A stretch of 64,000 bases of DNA from Ralstonia soli (GTDB lineage: Bacteria; Pseudomonadota; Gammaproteobacteria; Burkholderiales; Burkholderiaceae): contig NZ_JAMXHT010000006.1 in the NCBI RefSeq assembly GCF_023955655.1, positions 496,001 to 560,000 of the forward strand, given 5' to 3'. Positions 10,084 through 21,038 of the stretch are shown piece by piece (position 1 is the first letter of the stretch; each line of letters opens with the position of its first letter). The position numbers were made by a program, and so were the translations under genes. Below the pieces are notes generated by a model. The model worked only from the letters and a program-made list of their open reading frames with translations, was not told the DNA's origin and made no database searches.

Positions 10084-12341
10084 TGCGCCATCCGAACGCA
10101 CGTCCCGATGGCGCTGCGAGCCCCACGCGCCCCGACAGCACCGCGCGCCGCCGTTTCCTGCAGACGGGCGCAGCACTGCTCGGCGGCATGCTGCTGGAAC
10201 TCCATGCGAACGGCATCGGCATCGTGCGGGCAGACGCGGCCCTCACGGCCGGTGGCTTCACCCCGAACGCGTGGGTCCGCATTGCGCCAGACGGCGAGAT
10301 CTGGCTCGTGTCGCACAAGTTCGACAGCGGCACCGGGGTGAAGAACGCGTTGGGGTTGATCCTCGCGGAAGAGCTCGACGCGGATTGGAGCCAGGTCAAG
10401 GTGATCGCGCCGAACGATCCGCTCGCCAAGGCCTACCTCCACCCGCTATGGGGCATGCACGCAACCGGCGGCAGCACGAGCGTGTCCCTCGAATGGGACA
10501 AGCTCCGCCATGCCGGCGCGACTGCCCGCGCGATGCTGGTGGCAGAAGCCGCCAAGCGCTGGGATGTGGCGGCCGCCACGTGCACCGCATCCAACAGCCG
10601 CGTGTCGCATCCGGCCACCGGGCGCTCGATCTCGTACGGCGAACTGGCCGAAGGCGCCGCTGCACAACCGGTACCAACCAACGTCAAGCTCAAAGACCCG
10701 AAGGATTTCGTCCTCGTCGGCAAGCCTCGCCCGAGCTACCGCATCGTCGACAAGGTCACGGGGCGCGCCGAATACGCGATCGACGTGAAGGTGCCCGGCA
10801 TGCTGACCGCCATCGTCGTCCACCCGCCGGTGGTCAATGCGAAGGTGGTGTCGTTCAACGCGGCCGACGTGAAGGCGATGCCGGGCGTGCGCGATGTGTT
10901 CGCACTGGAGATCCCCGAGTCCATCGCGCACTTCCGTCCTGACCGCCCGCCGAGCACGGTGGACAATGGCGCCTGCCAGGCAGGCGTGGCGATCGTGGCG
11001 GACACGTTCTGGGCGGCACAGCGCGCACGCAAGACGCTGAAGGTCCAATGGTCGGACAGCGCCATGGCGCGCTTCAACTCCGACGACGTGATCACCGACA
11101 TGAAGGCCCATGCGGATGATGCAGGGCTCAAGTCGAAGACCAAGGGCGATGCGGCGGGCCTGCTGCAGTCGCCCGGCAATCACGTGATGGAAGCCACGTA
11201 CACCATGCCGTACAAGGCCCACGCGCAGATGGAACCGCTCAGCGTGGTGGCCTGGGTAAAGCCGGACGAGGTGGAGTACTGGGGCGGGATCCAGGTGCCG
11301 TCTCGCTGCGCGCAGGCGGCGCAGACCATCGCGGGCGTGCCGCGTTCGCGCGTGCGCATTCATCTGACGGAGGCCGGCGGCAGCTTTGGGGCCCGCGAAG
11401 GGCTGCACCAGATCCTGGAAGCAACGTTCATTTCGAAGCGTGTGGGCAAGCCAGTCAAGCTGCTGTACAGCCGTGAGGACGACATCCAGGCACTGTTCTA
11501 TCACGCGGCCACCGTGCACAAGGCGCGTGCGGCGCTCGATGCTTCCGGCCAGATTCAGGCGATGAGCTTGCGCGCCGTGGTGCCGTCGATCAAGGAGCCC
11601 GACGATCCCGGTTTCCTCGCCAAATTCCCCGTCGACCCAAGCTGCACCGAGGGCATGCGCGACGACTTCTATTACGACCTGCCCGCGCTTGACCTGGCCT
11701 GGGTGCGCCACGAACCGGGCTTCCCGATCTGGTGGTGGCGCGCGGTGAGCTACGTGCCGAACATCTTCGCCATCGAGAGCATCGTCGATGAAGCCGCCCA
11801 CGCGGCCAAGCGGGACCCGGTGGCGTATCGGCTTGCCATGCTGCAGAGCCGGCCCGGCTTGCAAGCCGTGCTCGAACGCGCGGCAAAGCTGTCCGGTTGG
11901 GGCAAGCGCAAGGCCGAGGGGCATGGGCTCGGGGTGGCCGTCTACGAGGGCTACAAGAGCGACATCGCCATCGTGGCGGACGTGCGCGTGCACGGTTCCG
12001 ACATCGCCGTTGAGCACGTGACCTGCGTGGTTGACTGCGGCATTGCCGTGGACCCCGACTCCGTGAGGCAACAGCTGGCCGGTGGCATCCACTGGGGCGT
12101 ATCGACTGCGCTGTTCAACGCCGTGCACATCAAGGACGGAACAGTGCAGGAGAGCAACTTCCACGACTACCGTGTGGTGCGGATCAACGAGGCGCCCAAG
12201 GTGACCATCGAGCTGATGCCGTCCGGGCGCGCACCGGCCGGTGTCGGCGAGCTATCCAACCCGCCGGTGGTGCCGGCCATCGGCAACGCCATCTTCTCGG
12301 CCACGGGTCACCGTCTGCGCGCAACGCCCTTCACGCTTTAG
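10080..12341 (+). CDS. Molybdopterin-binding large subunit of an IorB-like hydroxylase, Tat-exported
   Basis: This 753-residue protein belongs to the xanthine dehydrogenase/aldehyde oxidase family, isoquinoline 1-oxidoreductase beta group. Enzymes of this group hydroxylate N-heterocycles or oxidise aldehydes using water. A twin-arginine signal (ARRRFLQTG, residues 22-30, then a hydrophobic stretch) indicates folded export to the periplasm. The pterin-site region has [11 protein letters not shown], and the catalytic Glu is probably E724 in GVGELSNPP. No haem-binding CxxCH domain is present, unlike the three-domain nicotinate hydroxylase NicB, so the electron acceptor must be another protein. 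Two ATG codons in tandem (10080, 10083) are equally possible starts. The true substrate cannot be read from the sequence. Confidence 0.88.
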   Translation: MMRHPNARPDGAASPTRPDSTARRRFLQTGAALLGGMLLELHANGIGIVRADAALTAGGFTPNAWVRIAPDGEIWLVSHKFDSGTGVKNALGLILAEELDADWSQVKVIAPNDPLAKAYLHPLWGMHATGGSTSVSLEWDKLRHAGATARAMLVAEAAKRWDVAAATCTASNSRVSHPATGRSISYGELAEGAAAQPVPTNVKLKDPKDFVLVGKPRPSYRIVDKVTGRAEYAIDVKVPGMLTAIVVHPPVVNAKVVSFNAADVKAMPGVRDVFALEIPESIAHFRPDRPPSTVDNGACQAGVAIVADTFWAAQRARKTLKVQWSDSAMARFNSDDVITDMKAHADDAGLKSKTKGDAAGLLQSPGNHVMEATYTMPYKAHAQMEPLSVVAWVKPDEVEYWGGIQVPSRCAQAAQTIAGVPRSRVRIHLTEAGGSFGAREGLHQILEATFISKRVGKPVKLLYSREDDIQALFYHAATVHKARAALDASGQIQAMSLRAVVPSIKEPDDPGFLAKFPVDPSCTEGMRDDFYYDLPALDLAWVRHEPGFPIWWWRAVSYVPNIFAIESIVDEAAHAAKRDPVAYRLAMLQSRPGLQAVLERAAKLSGWGKRKAEGHGLGVAVYEGYKSDIAIVADVRVHGSDIAVEHVTCVVDCGIAVDPDSVRQQLAGGIHWGVSTALFNAVHIKDGTVQESNFHDYRVVRINEAPKVTIELMPSGRAPAGVGELSNPPVVPAIGNAIFSATGHRLRATPFTL

Positions 12342-12454
12342 GTTCAAGACCCCGCCCACCCCGGGGCGGAGGATCGGGGAAGGCACGCCCGCCTTCCCAA
12401 CCCTAGCCGGTGCAACACCGAAGACACCGGCAGAGACAAGCAAGGAGACAAACG

Positions 12455-13861
12455 ATGACTGCAACGCACGATCCCGTGCACCGCGAGGTCGCGCCCGTCG
12501 ACCGGGTGCCCCAGCCGGGCATGTTGCTCATGCTGGGGTTTCAGCACGTTCTGGTGATGTACGTGGGTGCGATCGCGGTGCCGATGATCATCGCCAGCGC
12601 GCTCAAGCTGCCCAAGGAAGCGATCGCCGTGCTGATCAACGCTGACCTGTTCACCTGCGGACTCGCCACCATCCTGCAGTCGGCCGGACTCTGGCGCTTC
12701 GGCGTGCGCATGCCGATCATGCAGGGCGTTGCGTTCAGCGCGATTCCGCCGATCCTGGTCATCGCGACCAATCCGTCGCTAGGCCTGCCCGCCGTCATCG
12801 GGGCCGTCATGGCGGGCGGCGCCGTGACGGTGTTGATTTCGCCCGTGTTCGGCAAGCTCGTCAGGTTCTTCCCGCCCATCGTCGGCGGATCCATCGTGAT
12901 GGTCGTCGGCCTGTCGCTGTTTCCGATCGGCGTGAACTGGGTGGGCGGCGGCAAGGGCGCGCCCAATTTCGGCGCTCCGGAAAACCTGGCCCTGGCCGCG
13001 TTTGTCTTTGTGCTGATCCTGGTCATCAACCGCTGGCTCAAAGGCTTCTGGTCCAACGTGTCGGTCTTGCTGGCGCTGGCTGCGGGCATGCTGGTGGCGA
13101 TTCCGCTGGGCATGGTCGATTTCCACGGCGTGGCGCAAGCGCCCATGGTCGACATGATCCGTCCGTTCTATTTCGGCGTGCCGGTCTTTGATGTCACCGC
13201 AATCCTGACCATCGTGGTCGTGATGGTGATCATCATGATCGAGTCGATGGGCCTGTTCCTGGCCACGAGCGACATCGTCAACAAGCCGCTGACCACGCGC
13301 GACATGTCGGACGGCCTGCGTGCCAACGGCCTGGCCAGCGTGATCGGCGGCATCTTCAACGGCTTCCCGTACACGATCTACAGCCAGAACATCGGCCTGC
13401 TGGTCGTCACCGGCGTGAAGAGCCGGTGGGTGGCCGTGGCAGCGGGCGTCATCCTCTGCGGGCTGGGCCTGCTGCCGAAGCTGGCCACCATTGTGGCGTC
13501 GGTGCCGCTGGCGGCGCTGGGCGGTGCGGGGCTCTTCATGTTCGGGGTCGTGACGGCCGCAGGCGTACGCACGCTGTCGCGGGTCGACTTCGATACGAGC
13601 CGGCGCAATGTCTACATCGTTGCGGCCACCCTGGCGATCTCGTTGCTGCCAACCTACTCGCCGGCCCTCTTCAAGGCGCTGCCTGGCTGGGTACAGCCCC
13701 TGCTCCACAGCAGCATTCTGCTGTCGTGCATCACCTCGGTCGGGTTGAACCTGCTCTTCAACGGTATCCCGCGTGAAGACGCACACGGGGCACACGGGGC
13801 ACACGAGGCGCACGGCCAGGCCGAAGCGCAAAGCATGGCCGCACGGCCCGTCAGCCCGTAA
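12455..13861 (+). CDS. NCS2-family nucleobase:cation symporter (purine-type signature)
   Basis: This 468-residue membrane protein with about 12-14 hydrophobic segments belongs to the NCS2/NAT family. The conserved QH pair of TM1 is Q30-H31 (GFQHVLVMY). The TM8 acidic residue is probably E263 (MIESMGLFL). The TM10 signature motif reads Q311-N-x-G314-x4-T319-G320. In this family Q at the first position with TG at the end is typical of xanthine/urate carriers, whereas uracil carriers have E and TR. I therefore infer a purine or purine-like substrate. The start has an AAGGAGA ribosome-binding site. The C-terminus carries a short His/Ala repeat (AHGAHGAHEAHG). It lies 113 bp after the hydroxylase and probably supplies its pathway. 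Confidence 0.88.
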   Translation: MTATHDPVHREVAPVDRVPQPGMLLMLGFQHVLVMYVGAIAVPMIIASALKLPKEAIAVLINADLFTCGLATILQSAGLWRFGVRMPIMQGVAFSAIPPILVIATNPSLGLPAVIGAVMAGGAVTVLISPVFGKLVRFFPPIVGGSIVMVVGLSLFPIGVNWVGGGKGAPNFGAPENLALAAFVFVLILVINRWLKGFWSNVSVLLALAAGMLVAIPLGMVDFHGVAQAPMVDMIRPFYFGVPVFDVTAILTIVVVMVIIMIESMGLFLATSDIVNKPLTTRDMSDGLRANGLASVIGGIFNGFPYTIYSQNIGLLVVTGVKSRWVAVAAGVILCGLGLLPKLATIVASVPLAALGGAGLFMFGVVTAAGVRTLSRVDFDTSRRNVYIVAATLAISLLPTYSPALFKALPGWVQPLLHSSILLSCITSVGLNLLFNGIPREDAHGAHGAHEAHGQAEAQSMAARPVSP

Positions 13862-13871
13862 GGAATAGCGC

Positions 13872-13905
13872 GGCTCGCCCGCACGGGCAAGAAAGCAGGC
13901 GAGCC
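13872..13905 (+). other. Inverted repeat after the permease gene
   Basis: GGCTCGCC at 13872-13879 pairs with GGCGAGCC at 13898-13905. There is no T-run, so it may only slow transcription or stabilise the mRNA end between the permease and the next gene. Confidence 0.3.
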
Positions 13906-14007
13906 ACTGACCGGTGTCTCCTGTGCTCTAGCGCTGTATCCGGTGAGCACATTCCGGCCCTCCTTGGCGGGGGCTCTTTTCAAACCTTCCAATTCGAGCA
14001 CATCAGC

Positions 14008-14736
14008 GTGAGCAAACGAACCCGACTCGGCATGTTGACGCCGTCATCCAATACGGCACTTGAACCCATCACCAGCGCCATGGTGGCTGCGCTGCCCAAC
14101 GTCAGCGCCCACTTTGCGAGATTCACCGTGACGGAGATCTCACTGCGCGATCAGGCGCTGGGCCAATTCGACACGAGCAAGATCATCGCGGCCGCCAAGC
14201 TTCTGGCCGATGCGCGTGTCGACGTGATCGCCTGGAACGGCACGTCCGCCGGCTGGCTGGGCTTCGAGAATGACGAGGCCCTGTGCCGGCAGATCACCGA
14301 GGCCACCGGCATTCCGGCGACCACCTCCGTACTTGCACTCAACGAGATCCTCGACAGGACCGACGCCCGCCGCTTTGCCCTGGCCACACCGTACCTGAGT
14401 GACGTACAGGAACGCATTGTTCGCAATTACGCCCGCAGCGGCTTCGATTGCTTCGCAGAGCGCCACCTTGAACTCCATGAGAACTTCGCTTTCGCGGAGG
14501 TGAACGAAGAGGTGATCCGCAAGATGGTGCGTGAGCTTGCCGCCGCGGCGCCGCAAGCAATCACCACGTTCTGCACGAACCTGCACGCGGCTCCGCTGGT
14601 AGAACAGCTGGAAGCCGAGACCGGGATTCCGATCTACGACACGATCTCCACCGTGGTGTGGAAATCCCTGCGCATGGCAGACGTGGATACCAGCGGAATG
14701 CGCGGCTGGGGGCGCCTGTTTCGGGAGCTGGACTGA
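14008..14736 (+). CDS. Asp/Glu racemase-superfamily enzyme, arylmalonate-decarboxylase-like active site
   Basis: This 242-residue protein has the fold-family pattern shared by maleate isomerase, hydantoin/aspartate racemases and arylmalonate decarboxylase (AMDase). The first half-site, where racemases and maleate isomerase carry a catalytic Cys, reads NGTS with Gly78-Thr79-Ser80. The second half-site keeps Cys189 (TTFCTN), and Tyr129 lies in ATPYLSDV. The Gly-Thr-Ser, Tyr and single Cys pattern is that of AMDase (G74, T75, S76, Y126, C188), and GWGRLF near the C-terminus also matches AMDase's GYGRLF. Automatic annotation would probably say maleate isomerase. I infer a one-base enzyme, such as a decarboxylase, but the substrate is unknown. 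The start is a GTG. Confidence 0.8.
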   Translation: MSKRTRLGMLTPSSNTALEPITSAMVAALPNVSAHFARFTVTEISLRDQALGQFDTSKIIAAAKLLADARVDVIAWNGTSAGWLGFENDEALCRQITEATGIPATTSVLALNEILDRTDARRFALATPYLSDVQERIVRNYARSGFDCFAERHLELHENFAFAEVNEEVIRKMVRELAAAAPQAITTFCTNLHAAPLVEQLEAETGIPIYDTISTVVWKSLRMADVDTSGMRGWGRLFRELD

Positions 14737-14838
14737 GCCGAAAAAAGTGACCCGTGCGGCACAAAATTCCAGTGGCGCCGCACAGCCTTTTCGGCGGACC
14801 TCTTCACCGGCTGGCAGCGCGGAGGCGACAAACCCCTC

Positions 14839-14847
14839 TGTTATAGT
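14839..14847 (+). promoter_or_regulatory. Extended -10 promoter element
   Basis: TGTTATAGT is an extended -10 (TG-n-TATAGT) without a visible -35. It predicts transcription from about 14854, which would exclude the GTG at 14850 as start of the following gene. Confidence 0.45.
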
Positions 14848-14876
14848 GGGTGCTTCGTCGCCCTTCCTTTCCTGCC

Positions 14877-16151
14877 TTGGACTCTTGGCCGCTCTGGGCA
14901 CAAATCGGCGCCGTCGTGCTGCTGTTGTGCTCCTCCGCCTTCTTCTCGATTTCCGAAACCGCGATGATGGCACTCAACCGCCATCGCCTGCGCCATCTCG
15001 CCAAGTCCAACGTCTCGGGCGCACGCAATACGCAGCAACTGCTCGGCCAGACCGACAAGCTGCTCTCGCTCATCCTGATCGGCAACAACCTCATCAACAC
15101 TGCCGTACCGGTGCTGATCACCACCCTGGCGATCCACTACTTCGGCAACAACGGCACCACGCTGTCGATCGCCACGGCCATCGTCGCGTTTCTCATCATC
15201 GTGTTCGCCGAGATCGCCCCGAAGATCGTGGGTGCGACGTACCCCGAGCGCGTCGCCTTTCCGGCCAGCTTCATCATCAAGCCGTTGATGAAGATCTCGA
15301 CGCCGCTGGTGGTGGTGGTCAACGCCTTTGCCATGGGGGTGCTACGGCTGGTGCGCATCAATACGAAGGCGGCGCCGGAGCAGCGCATGTCCACCGAAGA
15401 GCTCCGCACGCTGGTGCTGGAATCGGGCAACTTCATCCCGCACAAGCACCGCAGCATCCTGCTCAACCTGTTCGACCTGGACGCCATCACCGTGGACGAC
15501 GTGATGACGCCGCGCGCACGGGTGGAATCACTCGACCTGTCGCGTCCGATTGACGAGGTGATCCAGCAGTTGGAGACCTGCTATCACAACAAGCTGCCCG
15601 TGTTCGAGCAGGACAGCGACCAGGTGCTTGGCATCCTGCACGTGCGCAAGGTGCTGTCGCTGCTGGGCGACACCGAGCTCACCCACGACGACTTTCGTGG
15701 CCTGCTGGTCGAACCGTATTTCGTACCGAGCGGCACGCCGGTCTTCCGGCAGCTACAGTACTTTCAGGAAAACCGCCGCCGCATCGGCCTGATCGTCAAC
15801 GAATACGGCGACATGCTGGGCCTGGTGACGCTCGAAGACATCATCGAGGAGATGATCGGCGAGTTCACCACCACGCTGCCCAACGCCGGCAAGCTGGCCT
15901 GGGATGCCGAGGGCACCTATCTTGCGGATGCGGGGATGTCGCTGCGCGACCTGAACCGGCGCCTGGGCCTGAGCCTGCCGACCGACGGCCCCAAAACGCT
16001 CAACGGGCTGGTCCTCGAAGTGCTGGAAGAGATTCCCGAAGCGACGGTCAGCGTGAAGATCGCCGGGTGCGTGATGGACATTGTGCAGATGGATAACCAG
16101 TCGATCCGTACTGTCCGGCTGCATCGGCCGGCGTCAGGCAAGCGCAGCTGA
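14877..16151 (+). CDS. HlyC/CorC-family CNNM-CBS membrane protein
   Basis: This protein of about 424 residues has an N-terminal DUF21/CNNM membrane domain with three to four hydrophobic segments (to about residue 180; FFSISETAMMALNRHRL is the family signature). A CBS pair follows at about 195-320 (VDDVMTPRARVESLD, LPVFEQDSDQVLGI, GLIVNEYGDMLGLVTLEDIIEE), then a CorC_HlyC C-terminal domain. Members are linked to Mg2+/Co2+ efflux; they are not haemolysins in most bacteria. The start is uncertain: a TTG at 14877 gives MDSWPLW and fits the -10 element, and a GTG at 14850 gives nine more residues. It precedes pilB by 260 bp. Confidence 0.87.
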   Translation: MDSWPLWAQIGAVVLLLCSSAFFSISETAMMALNRHRLRHLAKSNVSGARNTQQLLGQTDKLLSLILIGNNLINTAVPVLITTLAIHYFGNNGTTLSIATAIVAFLIIVFAEIAPKIVGATYPERVAFPASFIIKPLMKISTPLVVVVNAFAMGVLRLVRINTKAAPEQRMSTEELRTLVLESGNFIPHKHRSILLNLFDLDAITVDDVMTPRARVESLDLSRPIDEVIQQLETCYHNKLPVFEQDSDQVLGILHVRKVLSLLGDTELTHDDFRGLLVEPYFVPSGTPVFRQLQYFQENRRRIGLIVNEYGDMLGLVTLEDIIEEMIGEFTTTLPNAGKLAWDAEGTYLADAGMSLRDLNRRLGLSLPTDGPKTLNGLVLEVLEEIPEATVSVKIAGCVMDIVQMDNQSIRTVRLHRPASGKRS

Positions 16152-16245
16152 CGACACTCCTCGCGCAAAGCGCTTCAGCCGCGGGCATTTTTTGCCGATG
16201 TGGCACAAATGCAAGTTGCACGTTGGCGTGCGCTTTACAAAACGA

Positions 16246-16307
16246 GGGGCGGTCGGCAAACTGCCCCGGTTCCGGGCACCACCCCCCACGAATGGGTGGG
16301 GTACCGG
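16246..16307 (+). other. Two GC-rich hairpins in the pilB leader
   Basis: GGGGCGGT (16246-16253) pairs with ACTGCCCC (16260-16267) with one mismatch. CCACCC (16279-16284) pairs with GGGTGG (16294-16299), with flanking complementarity between CCGGT and TACCGG. They lie about 105-165 bases before the pilB start and could be leader RNA structure. Confidence 0.3.
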
Positions 16308-16411
16308 CTGCAGAACATAAAACAACTCGCCTTGGGGGGCGGGCGCGCGTCAAGGCCGTGGGGCCTGGCACGCGCTGAACATGGTCAGCTTCTGCCTGAC
16401 GGACTGGACTC

Positions 16412-18139
<1,728 letters not shown>

Positions 18140-18182
18140 TTTTCTCGAACATCGTTCCCGTACCGGGGGGTAGGAACCGACC

Positions 18183-19466
18183 ATGGCTACACGAGCACCC
18201 GCCGCGCGACCGGCCTCAAAAAGCGCGGCCGCGCCCGATCGCAGGACCGGCAAGACCGCCGCCAAGAAGGCACCCACGCAGTACATCTTCGAGTGGGAGG
18301 GCAAGGACCGCAAGGGCAAGATCTTCAAGGGTGAGATGCGCGCGGAAAGCATCACCGAGGTCAACGCCGTCCTGCGCAAGCAGGGATTGTCGATTACTAA
18401 GTCCAAGCGCCGCCGCGCGGCCCGCGGCAAGAAGATCACGCCGAAGGACGTGGCGTACTTCACGCGCCAGCTCTCGACCATGCTCAAGGCCGGCGTGCCG
18501 CTGCTGCAGTCGATCGACATCATCGCGAAGGGCCATGCCAACCCGAACTTCACGCAACTGCTGACGGAAATCCGTGTCGACATCGAGTCGGGCAGCAGCA
18601 TGGCAACCGCATTCCGCCGGCATCCGCAGTACTTCGACACGCTGTACTGCAACCTGATCGACGCAGGTGAACAGGGCGGTATTCTCGATGCCCTGCTCGA
18701 GCGCCTGTCGCTGTACATGGAAAAGTCGATCGCGCTGAAGGCGCAGATCAAGTCGGCCATGATCTACCCGATCTCGGTGCTGACGGTGGCCTTCCTGGTG
18801 ACCGTGGTGCTGATGGTCTTCGTGGTGCCCTCGTTCAAGAGCGTGTTCTCCAGCTTCGGCGCCACGCTTCCGGCGCCCACGCTGGTCGTGATGGGCATCT
18901 CCGACTTCTTCGTGCAGTGGTGGTACATCATCGTCTTCGCACCGATGATCGCCATCATCCTGTTTGTGCGGGCGTTCAAACGGTCGCAGAACGTGCAGCG
19001 CTCCACGCATCGGTTCATCCTCAAGATGCCGATCTTCGGCGAGATCATCCGCAAGGCCACCATTGCCCGCTGGACGCGTACGCTGGCCACGATGTTCGCC
19101 GCCGGTACGCCGCTGGTGGAATCAATGGAATCGGTGGCGGGCGCAGCCGGCAACTGGGTCTACCACGATGCCACGCTGGAGATCCAGCAGGCCGTGCGCA
19201 TCGGCACCAGCCTGACCAACGCCATGCAGGCCACGCACGTGTTCGACAACATGGTCCTGCAGATGACGCAGATCGGTGAAGAATCCGGCGCGCTGGACAA
19301 CATGCTGCTCAAAGTGGCCGAATTCTACGAACGCGAAGTGGACGACGCCGTGGCCAATATCTCCACCCTGATCGAGCCGATCATCATCGTGATCTTGGGC
19401 GTGCTGATCGGGGGCATGGTGGTGGCGATGTATCTGCCGATCTTCAAGCTGGGTCAGGTGGTTTGA
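18183..19466 (+). CDS. pilC: Type IV pilus inner-membrane platform protein
   Basis: PilC is the polytopic platform that connects the PilB/PilT motors to the growing pilus. The 427-residue protein has a basic, Ala-rich N-terminal tail of about 30 residues, then YIFEWEGKDRKGK. Two T2SSF domains follow (FTRQLSTMLKAGVPLLQSI at ~95 and WTRTLATMFAAGTPLVESM at ~298). Three membrane segments are near 198-220, 243-263 and 398-420. It begins 43 bp after pilB and its stop overlaps the pilD start (TGATG). Confidence 0.96.
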   Translation: MATRAPAARPASKSAAAPDRRTGKTAAKKAPTQYIFEWEGKDRKGKIFKGEMRAESITEVNAVLRKQGLSITKSKRRRAARGKKITPKDVAYFTRQLSTMLKAGVPLLQSIDIIAKGHANPNFTQLLTEIRVDIESGSSMATAFRRHPQYFDTLYCNLIDAGEQGGILDALLERLSLYMEKSIALKAQIKSAMIYPISVLTVAFLVTVVLMVFVVPSFKSVFSSFGATLPAPTLVVMGISDFFVQWWYIIVFAPMIAIILFVRAFKRSQNVQRSTHRFILKMPIFGEIIRKATIARWTRTLATMFAAGTPLVESMESVAGAAGNWVYHDATLEIQQAVRIGTSLTNAMQATHVFDNMVLQMTQIGEESGALDNMLLKVAEFYEREVDDAVANISTLIEPIIIVILGVLIGGMVVAMYLPIFKLGQVV

Positions 19467-20347
19467 TGCCGGAGCTGTTTGTGATTCCCACGCTGGCGCA
19501 ACTGCCGGCGTGGTTTGTGATCGGGGCGGCGGGGCTGTTTGGCCTGCTGATCGGCAGCTTCCTCAACGTGGTGATCCACCGACTGCCGCGCATGATCGAG
19601 CGCGAGGAAGCCAACTACATCGCCGAGCTGCGCGAAGAGCCCCTGCCGCACCCCGACGCCTATAACCTGGTCGTGCCGCGCTCCGCATGCCCGTCGTGCG
19701 GCCACCAGATCAAGGCGATCGAGAACGTCCCCCTACTGAGCTGGCTGGCGCTGCGCGGGCGCTGCAGTGCCTGCAGAACGCCGATCTCCTGGCGCTACCC
19801 CGCCGTAGAACTGGTCACCGGCCTGCTGACCGCCGCGTGCCTGTGGCACTTCGGCCCGACCTGGGTGGCGGTGGCCTCAGCCGTGCTGCTGTGGTTCCTG
19901 ATCGCCGGCACGATGATCGACGCCGACACCCAACTGCTGCCCGATGCCATCACCCAGCCGCTGCTCTGGCTTGGCCTGGGTGTGAACCTGTTCGGCATGT
20001 TCGCGCATCTGCACGACGCGGTGATCGGCGCGATGGGCGGCTACCTCTTCCTGTGGTCGATCTACTGGGCCTACAAGCTCCTGCGCGGCCGCGAAGGCAT
20101 GGGCTACGGCGACTTCAAGCTGATGGCCGCGCTCGGTGCGTGGTTCGGCTGGCAGGCCCTGCCGCTGCTGGTGCTGCTGTCCTCGGTGGTCGGGCTGGTG
20201 TTCGGGCTCGTGCGCATCGCGCGCGGTGCCAAGAGCGAATCGCCGTTCTCGTTCGGTCCGTTCATTGCGGGCGCTGGCGTGATCGCCCTGCTGGCGGGCC
20301 CGCAGTTGGTCATGCTGACGGGGCTCGGGCCCATGGTCGCGCCATAA
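19466..20347 (+). CDS. pilD: Prepilin peptidase / N-methyltransferase
   Basis: PilD cleaves prepilin leader peptides at the inner membrane and methylates the new N-terminus. The 293-residue protein has the N-terminal [12 protein letters not shown] motif and the cytosolic Cys tetrad C75, C78, C100 and C103. The two catalytic aspartates lie in [14 protein letters not shown] and GYGDFK. There are about eight hydrophobic segments. An ATG overlapping the pilC stop was taken as the start rather than the TTG one codon upstream. Confidence 0.96.
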   Translation: MPELFVIPTLAQLPAWFVIGAAGLFGLLIGSFLNVVIHRLPRMIEREEANYIAELREEPLPHPDAYNLVVPRSACPSCGHQIKAIENVPLLSWLALRGRCSACRTPISWRYPAVELVTGLLTAACLWHFGPTWVAVASAVLLWFLIAGTMIDADTQLLPDAITQPLLWLGLGVNLFGMFAHLHDAVIGAMGGYLFLWSIYWAYKLLRGREGMGYGDFKLMAALGAWFGWQALPLLVLLSSVVGLVFGLVRIARGAKSESPFSFGPFIAGAGVIALLAGPQLVMLTGLGPMVAP

Positions 20348-20360
20348 AGGATTTGCCAGC

Positions 20361-20975
20361 ATGCGCGTGATCGGCCTGACCGGCGGCATCGGCAGCGGCA
20401 AAAGCTACGTGGCGGACCGCCTCGCCGAGCGCGGGGCGGCCGTCGTCGATACCGACGCCATCGCCCACGAAATCACCGCGCCGGGCGGCGCGGCCATCCC
20501 CAAGCTGGTCGAAACCTTCGGCGCCGGCATCCTGCGCCCCGACGGCGCCATGGACCGCGACGCCATGCGCGCCCTCGCCTTCTCCGACGCCACCGCCAAG
20601 ACGCGGCTTGAGCAGATCACGCACCCGCTCATCCGCGAGATTGCGTTGTCGCGCGGCGCCGCAGCGCAGGCGTCGGGCATGCACGCGTACCTCGTCTACG
20701 TCGTCCCGTTGCTGGTGGAATCGCTCGGCGGCCACCAGAGCTGGCGCAACCTGGTCGACCGCATCTTGGTGGTGGACTGCCCGGTCGAGACGCAGATCGC
20801 GCGCGTGATGGCCCGCAACGGCCTGCCGCGCGCGCAGGTGGAGGCCATCATCGCGCGCCAGGCCTCGCGCGAGGCGCGCCTCGCCGCCGCCGACGACGTG
20901 ATCGACAACAGCGGCACGCTGGCCGAACTCACGTCCCAGATCGACCGTCTGGACCCAACCTACCGGTCGAACTGA
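20361..20975 (+). CDS. coaE: Dephospho-CoA kinase
   Basis: CoaE phosphorylates the 3'-hydroxyl of dephospho-CoA, the last step of coenzyme A synthesis. The 204-residue P-loop kinase has Walker A GGIGSGKS (residues 8-15), [10 protein letters not shown], the HPLIR motif and a VVPLLVE segment. It lies 13 bp after pilD; pilD-coaE-zapD-yacG is the usual order in betaproteobacteria. The next gene, zapD, is separated here by a group II intron. Confidence 0.96.
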   Translation: MRVIGLTGGIGSGKSYVADRLAERGAAVVDTDAIAHEITAPGGAAIPKLVETFGAGILRPDGAMDRDAMRALAFSDATAKTRLEQITHPLIREIALSRGAAAQASGMHAYLVYVVPLLVESLGGHQSWRNLVDRILVVDCPVETQIARVMARNGLPRAQVEAIIARQASREARLAAADDVIDNSGTLAELTSQIDRLDPTYRSN

Positions 20976-21009
20976 AACCCACTGAAAGCGACCGTCACAG
21001 CCCTTTGCA

Positions 21010-21038
21010 TTGTGATGAGCGAGGGTCTCGCATAGAAT
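21010..21038 (+). promoter_or_regulatory. Predicted promoter of zapD, just upstream of the intron
   Basis: A -35 TTGTGA (21010-21015) and a -10 TAGAAT (21033-21038) are separated by 17 bp. The expected transcription start, about 21045, lies only a few bases before the intron 5' end at 21049. Confidence 0.55.

Noticed and set aside
16201-16222. Sigma54-like sequence TGGCAC...TTGCA upstream of pilB
   Set aside because: The GG and GC elements are separated by 14 bases instead of the required 10, so RpoN would not be expected to recognise it.
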